A stretch of DNA of 64,000 nt from Bacteroidota bacterium (GCA_020832235.1 JAFIEZ010000006.1:124001-188000), one strand, 5' to 3'; shown: positions 1 to 9,406, counted from the first letter of the stretch. The notes: generated from the sequence alone by a model not told the origin. Translations and numbers: made by a program.

Positions 1-1185
1 CAAAAGAATAACACTGCGCTTAGGACCTACGCCGGCTTCTTTAGCAGCCATTAAAGCACGGGCCTGCGCCAATATATTAACACTTCCACTCCCATTATCA
101 TCCGCACCGTTGTAAATAAAGTCACCATCTGCATTTGGTGTTGACAAACCGAGGTGATCATAGTGTGCGCTTATAACGATATATTCATTTTTCAGCTCCG
201 GATCACTTCCTTCAACCAACCCCACTACATTTCTCACGGGCACTTCCGCTTGTGAAGTCACAGAAGTAGACAATAGATTATGACTAAGGCTAAAAGCCTC
301 AAAATCACGAGGGTTTTTTGAGAATTCGCTAAAGTACTCTTCAATACTCTCGTCTAATCCTATCATCGCTGCAGCCATTGATGGACTTACAGTTAATATA
401 GGTACAGAAAGTCTGCCTCTTGGGGGGTTCCCTGGTAGAGCAAATCCGGTTGGAATTCCCATGAGCCGGGCAAAACTTTCAGATTGCTCAAGGTAATCTT
501 CCTCATCCATTTCACGAATCAATATGAGTCCGCCAGCAGCTCGGTTGAATAGAATATCGCGCGTTCTTTGCCACCCACCAAGACGTGTATCAATTAACGT
601 ATCACCATCAACTACATGTTCGATATCTGAAAAAACCATAACCCATTTATCGGTAAGATCTTCTTCGCCAAAGTGGTTAACTCCTCGATTCGGGTCGTTT
701 ACTCCATATCCTGCAAAGACAATGTCGCCGCTGAAGGTCTGACCGCCTCCGGCTATACGTGTAAATTCATTTCCGAATGAATCTGTTGAAAATACACTAC
801 TGTTAACCACTTGGCTGTTATCTGAATCCGTTGAATGTAATTCGAACTCAATAGCAGTGGTTACATATGCATTGAGGTGAAAATGCTGAAAGTAACTACC
901 GTTATCGCCCAAAGGTTTAACACCGTGCTCTATGTAGAAGTTTTTTATGTACTCAGCAGCTTTTTCAATACCCTCCTGACCTGTTCCGCGGCCTTCAAAT
1001 TCATCACCGGCAAATATATATAGATGTTCACGGAGGAAGTCTTCCGTAATAAGTTCAGCAAAATCGTGTGCGTTTACACCCGTATAAGCTGAATTTGATG
1101 CAGATTGTGTTTCATGGGAAGAAGAGCAGCTCAGAAAGGTGATCCCCAATAGCATGATGGAGACAAATATTTTTGATTGATACAT
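1..1185 (-). CDS. M28 family zinc peptidase, lipoprotein (partial, C-terminus outside window)
   Basis: The reading frame starts at the ATG at 1185 and stays open for 395 codons to the window edge, so the C-terminus is missing. The N-terminus is a lipoprotein-type signal ending FLSC (Cys20) followed by a Ser-rich linker. Residues about 50-90 resemble the start of M28 aminopeptidases (AGDEFEGRGTGQEG). A PA-like insert follows, with FAGYGV near its start. The metal-binding core appears at SAHYDHLG (His341) and GADDNGSG (Asp362/Asp363). The family hydrolyses peptides at the cell surface or periplasm with two zinc ions; the substrate cannot be told. The remaining Glu and His ligands would lie in the missing part. 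It lies downstream of scpA on the same strand, 253 bases away, so it may have its own promoter. Confidence 0.9.
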   Translation of the reverse strand, partial: MYQSKIFVSIMLLGITFLSCSSSHETQSASNSAYTGVNAHDFAELITEDFLREHLYIFAGDEFEGRGTGQEGIEKAAEYIKNFYIEHGVKPLGDNGSYFQHFHLNAYVTTAIEFELHSTDSDNSQVVNSSVFSTDSFGNEFTRIAGGGQTFSGDIVFAGYGVNDPNRGVNHFGEEDLTDKWVMVFSDIEHVVDGDTLIDTRLGGWQRTRDILFNRAAGGLILIREMDEEDYLEQSESFARLMGIPTGFALPGNPPRGRLSVPILTVSPSMAAAMIGLDESIEEYFSEFSKNPRDFEAFSLSHNLLSTSVTSQAEVPVRNVVGLVEGSDPELKNEYIVISAHYDHLGLSTPNADGDFIYNGADDNGSGSVNILAQARALMAAKEAGVGPKRSVILL

Positions 1186-1438
1186 ACTGAAAATTGATTT
1201 GAAGCGATTAAATAATAATAACGTTGCCGGAAGTATGGAGCTTATTTACGGAATAAGGGGTATAGAACAAAAGTCATGAACCTTAAGCTTGTCTTTCTTG
1301 CATTCTCCACGTATGCAGGCAATTGTACGATAAAACATACGTTGCATAAAAATACAGCAACTTGTTTACAGTGGTGCACAAATGTGCGTTAAAAAATGTT
1401 CACGTAAACGTTCTTACAGATAATTGTAAATAAATAGC

Positions 1439-2182
1439 TTATACATTTTTCAGTATAGAATTGGCATCCGGCAGATCAATGCTGAACTGAGTGCCGTCGT
1501 CGCCAACGCTGAGGATCAGCTGCTGCTCCCTAACCATCTCAAGAATTGCGAGAAATGTAACAATAACCACCATCCTAGATGCATTACCTTCAAAAAGTTG
1601 CCAAAATGATTGTTTACCACGCGAACGCAGCTGACTAATGATGTATTTGCTCTGCTGCTCGATGTTGGTTTTTACGAGCTCTACTCGATGAACAACCTCT
1701 TCTCGGGTAACTTTGTTGAGTATTGCTTTGTAAGCGCTTATGAGCTCGAACAATGATACATCTCGTAGAGGCTCATCGTCTTCGGGTTCGGTTACGATGT
1801 CGGGTTTGAAATGCTGCCTACGATATGAACTTCTGATTTTGGCATCCATTTCGGATAATTCATTCCCCATTTCCTTATATTGTTTATACTCAAGAAGGCT
1901 TTGAACAAGTTCATAACGAGGGTCATTTTCATCGAACTCATCATCTTCATTAACCTCTCTTGGTAACATCATTTTCGCTTTAATAGACATAAGAGTGCTG
2001 GCCATAAATATGAACTCGCTGGCAATACCGAGATCCAGTTCTTCCATGTATTGCATGAACTCAAAAAACTGTTCCGTTATATATGAAATAGGGATGTCGT
2101 ATATATCCAGCTCGTCTCTGCGGATAAAAAAAAGAAGCAGATCAAGCGGACCTTCGAAATTTTGAAGTTGGACTCTATACAT
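1439..2182 (-). CDS. scpA: Segregation and condensation protein A
   Basis: The 247-residue product has the usual ScpA length and opens with the family signature LQNFEGPLDLLLFFIRRDE. ScpA is the kleisin that links SMC to ScpB and helps compact and separate the chromosome in the cytoplasm. The N-terminal SMC-binding helices and the C-terminal winged helix (residues about 170-245) are both present. ScpB is not next to it, although the two are often paired in other bacteria. A TATATTTA -7-like element lies in minus orientation at 2212-2205, about 25 bases before the ATG, giving a short leader. An unusual 31-bp palindrome lies further upstream, between this gene and the divergent sigma-factor gene. 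Confidence 0.93.
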   Translation of the reverse strand: MYRVQLQNFEGPLDLLLFFIRRDELDIYDIPISYITEQFFEFMQYMEELDLGIASEFIFMASTLMSIKAKMMLPREVNEDDEFDENDPRYELVQSLLEYKQYKEMGNELSEMDAKIRSSYRRQHFKPDIVTEPEDDEPLRDVSLFELISAYKAILNKVTREEVVHRVELVKTNIEQQSKYIISQLRSRGKQSFWQLFEGNASRMVVIVTFLAILEMVREQQLILSVGDDGTQFSIDLPDANSILKNV

Positions 2183-2204
2183 GTGTTCTATAAGTGAAAT
2201 GATA

Positions 2205-2212
2205 CTTTAAAT
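2205..2212 (-). promoter_or_regulatory. -7-like element TATATTTA upstream of scpA
   Basis: On the minus strand the octamer TATATTTA matches TAnnTTTG except for the last base. The same octamer or a one-base variant stands before several other genes in this window (lipA, nrnA, hslO, the E2 gene, the second sigma factor). No clear TTG box is seen at -33. Confidence 0.45.
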
Positions 2213-2268
2213 ATAATCAGAAGGAAGTTATATAACAGATTTCCTGGAAAATGTAATGTTACAACACA

Positions 2269-2299
2269 ACCTTATATTCACATTATGTGAGTATAAGGT
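2269..2299. repeat. 31-bp near-perfect palindrome between scpA and ECF sigma gene
   Basis: The outer arms ACCTTATA (2269-2276) and TATAAGGT (2292-2299) are perfect inverted repeats. Inside, TCACAT (2278-2283) and ATGTGA (2285-2290) pair across a single T. Only the pair 2277/2291 fails to match. No T-run follows on either strand, so it does not look like an intrinsic terminator. Its place between divergent genes suggests an operator. Confidence 0.75.
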
Positions 2300-2417
2300 G
2301 AAAAAAAATCAACATTTATTTAATTTGATATTGACAATTATTTCAAATGTTAATTTATTTGTTGGCGTTGTAGAGCTGGGTTTAAGTAAAATTTAAAAAC
2401 GTCTTAATCGTACATCG

Positions 2418-2984
2418 ATGATCTTGAAAAATTTTGTCATGTCGCTGCTCAATAATGGCAGATTTAGTAGCACATCAGAACACCTGGAAAACCACAAGAG
2501 AGTGGTCGATTATTTGATAAATAAGTTCCGTATTTGCCAGGAAGATGCCGAGGATGCTGTGCAAAGTGCTGTACTTATAATCTTGGAAAAAAAACATAAT
2601 AAATCTCTTGATAGTCTCGAAAATACAGTTGGGTACACGTACTCTGTGTTGAAAAATGAATGCTTCAAAATTATCAGAAATGACCGAAGAATAAGCTATT
2701 CTGTAGAGGAAAAAACGAATGATTATGTGGTTCCTAACCAGCTAAATGATATAGATAAAGCAGAAAAAATGAGACTGTTGGATGGGTGTTTGTCACATAT
2801 GAATGAATTTAATAAATCCTTTTTTCAGTACATCCTTGACCATCCTGAAAAATCAGTAAATGAAGTAGCTACGTACTTTGGAATAAAGAAACATAGTGTG
2901 TACACAAGAAGGCATCGATTGCAAAAAATTATCAGTACGTGTGTTGCCAGGAAAATTAATTATTATGCACAACGAAATTTATAA
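2418..2984 (+). CDS. ECF-like RNA polymerase sigma factor
   Basis: The 188-residue protein has a sigma-70 region 2 at residues about 25-90 (EDAEDAVQSAVLIILEKK, then a YSVLKNECFKIIRND segment) and a region 4 helix-turn-helix at about 145-175 (VNEVATYFGIKKHSVYTRRH). Such proteins direct RNA polymerase to a small set of promoters. The gene is visibly richer in A and T than its neighbours, with many AAA, AAT and ATA codons, which hints at acquisition or relaxed selection. A 78-codon gene follows after 6 bases and may encode its partner. A second methionine codon (residue 8) could be the real start. The 31-bp palindrome upstream is a plausible control site. Identification as a sigma factor is firm; its regulon is unknown. 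Confidence 0.82.
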   Translation: MILKNFVMSLLNNGRFSSTSEHLENHKRVVDYLINKFRICQEDAEDAVQSAVLIILEKKHNKSLDSLENTVGYTYSVLKNECFKIIRNDRRISYSVEEKTNDYVVPNQLNDIDKAEKMRLLDGCLSHMNEFNKSFFQYILDHPEKSVNEVATYFGIKKHSVYTRRHRLQKIISTCVARKINYYAQRNL

Positions 2985-2990
2985 TACATC

Positions 2991-3227
2991 ATGAAAGAAG
3001 AGAGAATTATAGAAAGCACTTCTGCTTTAATCGAGGCTTACCTTGAATGTCAGTTGCCCGAAAGCTTATACGAAGAACTTTGGAACAGAATAGCAACGTA
3101 TCCAGATGCATATCATTTATTTTTGGCCCATATACAATTGCATAGAACTACTGCTGAAGCCAAATTGATTTATAATATGGAACAGACTGTACGGCAGTTA
3201 AAATCAAGCAAAAGAGACATGAATTAG
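2991..3227 (+). CDS. Small acidic protein following the ECF sigma factor, function unknown
   Basis: This 78-residue protein begins 6 bases after the sigma-factor stop and is almost certainly cotranscribed. It contains two predicted helices (ALIEAYLECQLPESLYEELWNRIATYPDAY and an AHIQLHRTTAEAKLI stretch), shows no membrane span, no HxxxCxxC zinc anti-sigma motif and no signal peptide. An EAYLxxxLP(E) opening followed by a short helix resembles the first part of anti-sigma factors whose membrane part is absent, so a soluble regulator of the sigma factor is a reasonable guess, not an assignment. It ends 5 bases before the convergent ppk1 gene. Confidence 0.65.
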   Translation: MKEERIIESTSALIEAYLECQLPESLYEELWNRIATYPDAYHLFLAHIQLHRTTAEAKLIYNMEQTVRQLKSSKRDMN

Positions 3228-3232
3228 TTGGT

Positions 3233-5458
3233 TTAATCCTGGTTTTGACTAGTATACTTCATGAGATACTGCTGAATAGCATAGGGTTCTGAATGGCGAG
3301 TTCCTATTGCATTTGAGTGATCATCGGTTGCTTCTGAACGGGAAGATGTATAAATAGATGATTCGTTTTCGACTTCAAGATAACGACCATTTTGCTCAAG
3401 AAACCATCTCTGATGTGAGCTATGAATATATCTATCTAGCACATGGTACAGGTATTTCCGTAATGGCGGACATTCAACGGGTGTTATGGCTTCTACTCGT
3501 GCGTCAAGGTTTCTATGCATCATGTCTGCCGAACCAAGGAATACCTGTTCTTCACCGGCGTGGTTGAAATAGTATAGGCGGGAGTGTTCTAAAAACCGTC
3601 CAATTACCGAGTGTATACGAATATTTTCACTTAAACCCGGTATCCCGGGTCGTAACCTGCACACACTTCGTACAATACAGTCAATTTCAACTCCTGCTTT
3701 TGAAGCTTCGTATAATTCACCAATAACGAGCGGGTCTTCAAGGTTATTCATTTTCATGATAATCCGACCTTTTCGTCCGGCCCGGGCTTCCTCCGCTTCA
3801 TAGCGAATTCTCTCCGTGATCTCACTACGCATATATTTGGGTGCCACAAGTAGTTTGCGATAGCGCTGCATCGGTGCAAAACCAGTAAGGAAGTTAAATA
3901 AGTCGGATACATCAGCGGTAATTTGCTCGTCGCAGGTAAACAGACCTACATCCTCATAAAGCTGTGCCGTATCTGGATGGTAATTACCGGTTCCGATATG
4001 TGCATAGCGCTTTAACGTGTCTCCCTCCTGCCTCACAACAACGGTCATTTTGCTATGGATTTTCAGGCCCGCAATGCCATAGGCTACGTGGACCCCTGCC
4101 TGCTCCAGTCGCTGCGCCCATTCAATATTCCGCTCTTCATCAAAGCGCGCTTTTAACTCAATCAAAACAGCCACCTGTTTTCCGTCTTCGGCCGCCCGCA
4201 TCAAAGCATGCATAAGCGGAGAATCTTTGGAGGTTCTGTAGAGCGTCTGCTTAATGGCGAGTACATTGGGGTCGTTAGCCGCCTCTTCAATGAAGCGCTG
4301 AACGGAGGTTGCAAAACTGTGATACGGATGGTGTACCAGAATATCTCCCCGACTTATTGCATCCATTACCCCGGTAGCACTTTCTTCCAGTCTTAAAGCA
4401 GGATGAACAACGGGCACCCAGACAGGAAACTTCAATTCATTGAATCCCTTAAGCTTGTAAAGCTCCGTGGCGTCTGATAAACCGATGGCACCCTCCATCT
4501 CAAATACGTCCAGTTTCTTCACCTTCATGCGGTCTATGAGCAGCGACTTAACATGTTGTGGCATCTGCTTATCTACCTCCAGGCGTACTACTGCCGCAAA
4601 TCGGCGCTCTCTCAACTCTTCTTCAATCATCTCCAGCAAGTCATCGGCCTCCTCTTCGTTTCGGGCAACATCCGCATTGCGGGTAATTCGAAAAACATTG
4701 GCTGAGACTACCTTCGCACCCGGAAACAGTAAGTCCATTTTGGCCCGTATGAGTTCATCAATCAATAGTAACTTCACACCTTTTTTGCCCTTAGAAACGG
4801 TAATCCACCGCGGACGGTTTGCCGGGATTTTTACCCTTGCAAAAACGAACTCACCGGTAACCGGATCCTCCAGCTCAACAGCGAACGATCTGCTTTTATT
4901 CGATATGAACGGGAACGGGTGGGAGTGGTCAACTACAAGCGGTGTGAGAATGGGATACAACTGATGTTGAAAGTATTCATCCATTTTTGCTCTATGCTTA
5001 TCAGACAGGGAGGCATAGTTTGTAAACTCAATTCCATGTTCTGCCATCTCGGGTACCAAGATGTCAAAAAAAACACTTCTTACCCGCTTTATCATCTGCT
5101 CAACTTCGGCATTAATCGCTTTAAGCTGCTCTCCCGGCATCATCCCATCCATCGAAAGACTTTCAATTCCTGCATCCAGCTGCCTTTTTAATCCACCCAC
5201 ACGCTTCTGGAAAAACTCGTCTAAATTACTCTTTACAATGCCAATGAATTTTACCCGCTCAAGTAATGGATTATTGATGTCGGTAGCCTGATGTAAAACC
5301 CTCCAGTTAAACTGCAGCCAACTAAGCTCATAATTTGTGTAAAGGTCAGGATTTGGCTCGGGCCTTGAAGGCGGATCGAACGATTGTAACATGCGCAGAC
5401 CTACCCTGCCATGTGGAATATCGGATTGTTCGTAACCGGGATGCTTACTAGAAGACAT
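3233..5458 (-). CDS. ppk1: Polyphosphate kinase 1
   Basis: The 741-residue product covers all four PPK1 domains: N-terminal helical bundle (NYELSWLQFNWRVLHQA), head domain, and two phospholipase-D-like catalytic domains. Visible catalytic segments include IKQTLYRTSKDS, the phosphorylated-histidine region GLKIHSKMTVVVR and GSADMMHRNLDARVEAI near the C-terminus. PPK1 reversibly polymerises the gamma phosphate of ATP into polyphosphate. The protein carries a roughly 40-residue N-terminal and a roughly 50-residue Ser-rich C-terminal extension compared with the shortest family members. The gene is single, convergent with the preceding sigma-factor pair and divergent from ruvB. Confidence 0.95.
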   Translation of the reverse strand: MSSSKHPGYEQSDIPHGRVGLRMLQSFDPPSRPEPNPDLYTNYELSWLQFNWRVLHQATDINNPLLERVKFIGIVKSNLDEFFQKRVGGLKRQLDAGIESLSMDGMMPGEQLKAINAEVEQMIKRVRSVFFDILVPEMAEHGIEFTNYASLSDKHRAKMDEYFQHQLYPILTPLVVDHSHPFPFISNKSRSFAVELEDPVTGEFVFARVKIPANRPRWITVSKGKKGVKLLLIDELIRAKMDLLFPGAKVVSANVFRITRNADVARNEEEADDLLEMIEEELRERRFAAVVRLEVDKQMPQHVKSLLIDRMKVKKLDVFEMEGAIGLSDATELYKLKGFNELKFPVWVPVVHPALRLEESATGVMDAISRGDILVHHPYHSFATSVQRFIEEAANDPNVLAIKQTLYRTSKDSPLMHALMRAAEDGKQVAVLIELKARFDEERNIEWAQRLEQAGVHVAYGIAGLKIHSKMTVVVRQEGDTLKRYAHIGTGNYHPDTAQLYEDVGLFTCDEQITADVSDLFNFLTGFAPMQRYRKLLVAPKYMRSEITERIRYEAEEARAGRKGRIIMKMNNLEDPLVIGELYEASKAGVEIDCIVRSVCRLRPGIPGLSENIRIHSVIGRFLEHSRLYYFNHAGEEQVFLGSADMMHRNLDARVEAITPVECPPLRKYLYHVLDRYIHSSHQRWFLEQNGRYLEVENESSIYTSSRSEATDDHSNAIGTRHSEPYAIQQYLMKYTSQNQD

Positions 5459-5604
5459 AGCTTAAACGTTTCAAATTACAGAAATGGTTATTTCATTCAG
5501 AATTAACGAAATCCCTACTACATATATGTATATTTTATGGTAATTATAATATTAAATCTTTTTCTTGCCAGTGAATGATATACAACTGATAACCGGAATC
5601 TGCC

Positions 5605-6630
5605 TTGAGTAACCCACTACTAAACTCATCCGATAAAGATCAGGTATTTGAACAAACTGTTCGGCCCCTGCAGCTTGGCGACTTCGTTGGTCAGCGAAAG
5701 CTCGTTGAAAACCTTCAGGTTTTTATTAAGGCCGCCTCTATGCGTGAGGAGGCCCTCGATCATGTGCTGTTGTCCGGTCCGCCCGGGCTTGGCAAAACGA
5801 CGCTTGCTGCTATCATTGCCAATGAGATGGGAGTAAGTTTCAAAGCCACTACCGGTCCGGTTCTTGAAAAACCCGGTGATTTAGCCGGTCTCCTTACTTC
5901 GCTGGATCAGGGTGATGTACTGTTTATAGATGAAATTCACCGATTAAACCCCGTGGTGGAGGAGTACCTCTATTCGGCAATGGAAGATTTCAAGCTGGAT
6001 ATCATCATTGACTCCGGTCCGAACGCCCGAAGTGTGCAAATTGACCTGCGAAAATTCACGCTGGTTGGAGCCACCACCCGAAAAGGGCTCCTCACAGCTC
6101 CCCTTCGTGCCCGATTTGGTATTGATTTACGCCTCGATTACTACGAAACAGAAACGTTACAGCAAATTGCCGAGCGAACATCCGGCATTTTGGGGTATAA
6201 CATTACCCAGAAAGGCTCCTTCGAAATCGCCCGTCGAAGCAGGGGAACACCCCGAATTGTGAACCGCCTGCTGCGCAGAACCCGAGATTTTGCCGAAGTA
6301 GAGGGCCTGCCATCAATTGACGACCGCATAGCCGATAAAGCGCTCAATGCGCTGGATGTAGATCAGCATGGGCTCGACGATATGGATCAACGTATTCTGA
6401 ATGCCCTGGTCAACACCTTTGCCGGAAAACCCACTGGTTTGGGCACACTGGCTGTTGCCGTTGGCGAAGACAAGGGCACTATCGAAGAGGTCTACGAGCC
6501 TTACCTAATCCAGGAGGGGTTCTTACAGCGAACTCCTAAAGGCAGAACGCCAACCCCCAAAGCCTATCGTTATCTTGGCGTTAAAATGCCCGGTGTGGCA
6601 CAATCACTTTTTGATAATTCAGGGGAATAG
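5605..6630 (+). CDS. ruvB: Holliday junction branch migration ATPase RuvB
   Basis: The 341-residue product shows the RuvB AAA+ module with Walker A GPPGLGKT (58-65), Walker B FIDEIH (108-112), sensor 1 GATTRKG, an arginine-finger region APLRARFG, and the C-terminal winged helix that binds DNA (FLQRTPKGRTPTPKAY). RuvB drives branch migration of Holliday junctions with RuvA. The start is a TTG at 5605; no ATG in frame lies upstream close enough and the first downstream ATG would cut off the N-terminal segment typical of the family. ruvA and ruvC are not adjacent. Upstream is the intergenic region shared with divergent ppk1. Confidence 0.95.
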   Translation: MSNPLLNSSDKDQVFEQTVRPLQLGDFVGQRKLVENLQVFIKAASMREEALDHVLLSGPPGLGKTTLAAIIANEMGVSFKATTGPVLEKPGDLAGLLTSLDQGDVLFIDEIHRLNPVVEEYLYSAMEDFKLDIIIDSGPNARSVQIDLRKFTLVGATTRKGLLTAPLRARFGIDLRLDYYETETLQQIAERTSGILGYNITQKGSFEIARRSRGTPRIVNRLLRRTRDFAEVEGLPSIDDRIADKALNALDVDQHGLDDMDQRILNALVNTFAGKPTGLGTLAVAVGEDKGTIEEVYEPYLIQEGFLQRTPKGRTPTPKAYRYLGVKMPGVAQSLFDNSGE

Positions 6631-6742
6631 TGACCACTGCTGCCCACAGATGCTGGTTGTTACACAAGAAAAACTCAGAATTAATGCGTATTTTCTGAGG
6701 CTGAAAATCATGTTACTACTCATTTAAATCTCTGCATGCTTA

Positions 6743-7876
6743 ATGAAAAATCTCTTCACATCTGAGTCTGTATCCGAAGGACATCCCGACAAAGTTTCCG
6801 ACCAAATATCCGACGCGATTCTTGATGCCCTCCTGAAAGACGATCCAAAATCACGCGTAGCCGTTGAAACCCTCGTAACAACCGGTCTTGTGGTGGTTTC
6901 GGGCGAGGTTACCACCAATTCTTATGTGGATGTTCAGGAACTGGTTCGTGGTGTAATCCGCGATATTGGTTATACCAAATCCACGTATCGTTTTGATGCA
7001 GACTCCTGTGGCGTGATGGTTACCATTCATCAGCAAAGCCCCGACATCGCTCAGGGTGTTGATGTTGAAGGTGCCGGTGACCAGGGTATGATGTTTGGCT
7101 ATGCCTGTACAGAAACAGACAGTTTGATGCCGTTGAGTATTCAGCTTTCGCATGACCTCGTTCGTGAACTTGCGAATATCCGAAAAAACACAGATTTAAT
7201 GCCTTATCTGGCACCTGATAGCAAGAGCCAGGTTACCATCGAGTATGATGATGCCGGAAAACCTGTCCGTGTACACACCATCGTTGTTTCCACGCAGCAT
7301 GATGAAGGTGTATCGCAAGATAAAATCAAATCCGACATCGTGGAGCACTTGCTTCCACGTGTGGTTCCAGCCGGAATGATGGACGAAAACACCATCATTC
7401 ACGTAAATCCAACCGGTAAATTCGTAATCGGTGGACCTCACGGCGATACCGGTCTCACAGGCAGAAAGATTATCGTGGATACCTATGGTGGTCACGGAGC
7501 GCATGGCGGTGGTGCATTCTCCGGTAAGGATGCTACCAAAGTTGACCGAAGTGCAGCGTATGCCGCCCGCCACATCGCCAAAAACGTTGTAGCCGCTGGT
7601 TTGGCCGAAAGAGTACTGGTTCAGCTGGCTTATGCCATTGGTGTTGCCGAACCGGTATCTATCAACGTGAATACGTACGGAACCGGTAAGAAGTCAGATG
7701 CGGAACTCGCTCAGATTATCAGCGAAGTGTTTGACTGTAAACCGGCTTCTATTATTAACCGATTTGACCTCAGAAAGCCGATTTTCAGAAATACAGCAGC
7801 CTACGGTCATTTTGGCAGACCAGAATTTCCATGGGAGCAGCTGGATTACGTAGATGCCCTTAAAGCCAAAGCGTAA
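6743..7876 (+). CDS. metK: S-adenosylmethionine synthetase
   Basis: The 377-residue protein carries the MetK hallmarks: [20 protein letters not shown] at the N-terminus (ATP binding), [12 protein letters not shown], and [19 protein letters not shown]. It makes S-adenosylmethionine from methionine and ATP. Length is slightly below the 383-residue E. coli enzyme. The ATG at 6743 is preferred because it places the conserved motif eleven residues in. I looked for a SAM riboswitch in the 112 bases upstream and see none. A weak hairpin (TGACGAA, 7878-7884, with TTCGTCA, 7898-7904) follows the stop codon. Confidence 0.96.
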   Translation: MKNLFTSESVSEGHPDKVSDQISDAILDALLKDDPKSRVAVETLVTTGLVVVSGEVTTNSYVDVQELVRGVIRDIGYTKSTYRFDADSCGVMVTIHQQSPDIAQGVDVEGAGDQGMMFGYACTETDSLMPLSIQLSHDLVRELANIRKNTDLMPYLAPDSKSQVTIEYDDAGKPVRVHTIVVSTQHDEGVSQDKIKSDIVEHLLPRVVPAGMMDENTIIHVNPTGKFVIGGPHGDTGLTGRKIIVDTYGGHGAHGGGAFSGKDATKVDRSAAYAARHIAKNVVAAGLAERVLVQLAYAIGVAEPVSINVNTYGTGKKSDAELAQIISEVFDCKPASIINRFDLRKPIFRNTAAYGHFGRPEFPWEQLDYVDALKAKA

Positions 7877-7984
7877 GTGACGAATAATGTGTATTTTTTC
7901 GTCAGACTATTTTCAGGAACATTTTGCTAGAAGCGCAGAATAGTACACCCATTATAACATTTCAATCCCTTACCACTCATTATT

Positions 7985-9406
7985 ATGGCTAAAGAAGTTG
8001 ATGTTTGCGTAATCGGTAGTGGACCTGGCGGCTATGTAGCTGCTATCCGCGCCTCGCAACTAGGATTCAAAACAGCAATTATTGAAAAACGTGATTTAGG
8101 CGGAGTTTGCCTCAATATTGGTTGTATTCCGACCAAAGCGCTCCTCAAATCTGCAGAGACCCTCGACAGTCTAAAGCATGCTGAAGACTTCGGTTTTACT
8201 GTGGGCGAAATCAAAGCTGACTTCGAGAAGATTATCAAACGAAGCCGTGGCGTAGCCGACAAGCAGAGTAAAGGTATTCAGTTCCTCATGAAAACCAATA
8301 AAATTGATGTTCTCATGGGCCATGGTTCGTTCAAATCGGCGAAAGAGCTTGTTGTAACTGATGAAGATGGCAAAACCGTTGAGACGGTTAAAGCCAAGCA
8401 CTTTATTATCGCAACGGGTGCCCGAAGCCGAGAACTCCCGAATCTGAAATTTGATGGTGAGACCATCATCAATTCAGAGCGTGCGATGAAGCTTGAGAAG
8501 CAGCCCAAGCGCATGGTTATTGTAGGTGCCGGAGCCATTGGGGTTGAGTTTGCCTATTTCTACAAAACTCTCGGAACCGAAGTAACCATCGTTGAGATGC
8601 AGAAAACCCTGGTACCGATTGAAGACGAAGATGTAGGCAAGGAACTCGGTAAGATTTACAAGAGAGCCGGTTACAACCTCATGCTTGAAAGCACCGTTGA
8701 GAAGGTGGAGAAAAAAGGCAAGAATGTTGTTGTAACGGTGAAAACACCAAAAGGAAGCGAAACCATTGAGACCGATGTGGTACTCAGCGCGGTTGGTGTG
8801 GTAGGAAATATCGAGAATCTTGGTCTCGAAGAGATTGGCGTAAAAACCGAAAAAGGTGCAATCATTGCCGATAAGGTTACCTACGAAACATCGGTTAAAG
8901 GTATTTACGCCATTGGTGATGTGGCTGGAGCGCCATGGCTCGCGCATAAGGCATCGCACGAAGCCCTGCGTTGTATCGAGAAATTGGCCGGACATCACCC
9001 GAAGCCGATTCGCTACGACAACATTCCGGGCTGTACGTATTGCAAGCCGGAAATCGCTTCGGTGGGTATGACCGAAAAAGCGGCTAAAGAAGCCGGACAT
9101 GAAATCATCGTGGGTAAATTCCCCTTCATGCCGAACGGAAAAGCGCAGGCTGCAGGTCACACCGAAGGTTTCGTTAAGGTAATTTTTGATGCCAAATATG
9201 GCGAGTGGTTAGGCTGTCATATGATTGGTCACTCCGTTACCGATATGATTGCCGAGGCCGTTGTTGCTCGTGATCTGGAAACCACCGGACATGAAATCAT
9301 TGCTGCGGTTCACCCGCACCCGACGCTTTCTGAAGCCGTGATGGAAGCCGTAGCGGAAGCCTACAACGAAGGCGTTCACCTCGGAACCCCGGTTAAGAAG
9401 AAGTAA
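7985..9406 (+). CDS. lpdA: Dihydrolipoyl dehydrogenase (E3)
   Basis: The 473-residue flavoprotein has the N-terminal FAD-binding GSGPGGY, the redox disulfide in GGVCLNIGCIPTKAL (Cys42 and Cys47), a second dinucleotide-binding GAGAIGVEFA, the FAD-contacting AIGDVAGAPWLAHKA, and the C-terminal active-site His-Glu region HPHPTLSEA. It reoxidises dihydrolipoamide of 2-oxoacid dehydrogenases (and the glycine cleavage system) with NAD. It is followed by lipB and lipA, which make and attach the lipoyl cofactor, so the region forms a lipoate cluster. A strong intrinsic terminator follows at 9454-9482. Confidence 0.96.
   Translation: MAKEVDVCVIGSGPGGYVAAIRASQLGFKTAIIEKRDLGGVCLNIGCIPTKALLKSAETLDSLKHAEDFGFTVGEIKADFEKIIKRSRGVADKQSKGIQFLMKTNKIDVLMGHGSFKSAKELVVTDEDGKTVETVKAKHFIIATGARSRELPNLKFDGETIINSERAMKLEKQPKRMVIVGAGAIGVEFAYFYKTLGTEVTIVEMQKTLVPIEDEDVGKELGKIYKRAGYNLMLESTVEKVEKKGKNVVVTVKTPKGSETIETDVVLSAVGVVGNIENLGLEEIGVKTEKGAIIADKVTYETSVKGIYAIGDVAGAPWLAHKASHEALRCIEKLAGHHPKPIRYDNIPGCTYCKPEIASVGMTEKAAKEAGHEIIVGKFPFMPNGKAQAAGHTEGFVKVIFDAKYGEWLGCHMIGHSVTDMIAEAVVARDLETTGHEIIAAVHPHPTLSEAVMEAVAEAYNEGVHLGTPVKKK

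Noticed and set aside
1241-1257. CTTATT-TACGG-AATAAG small inverted repeat between the M28 gene and scpA
   Set aside because: Only 6-bp arms in an AT-rich gap; expected by chance.
6631-6742. SAM riboswitch before metK
   Set aside because: The sequence lacks the paired segments of SAM-I, SAM-II or SAM-III classes.
7878-7904. Hairpin after metK as terminator
   Set aside because: Stem of 7 bp with a 13-base loop and no T-run after it; kept only as a remark in the metK entry.
8474-9160. 228-codon minus-strand frame opposite lpdA
   Set aside because: Antisense shadow of a well-supported flavoenzyme.
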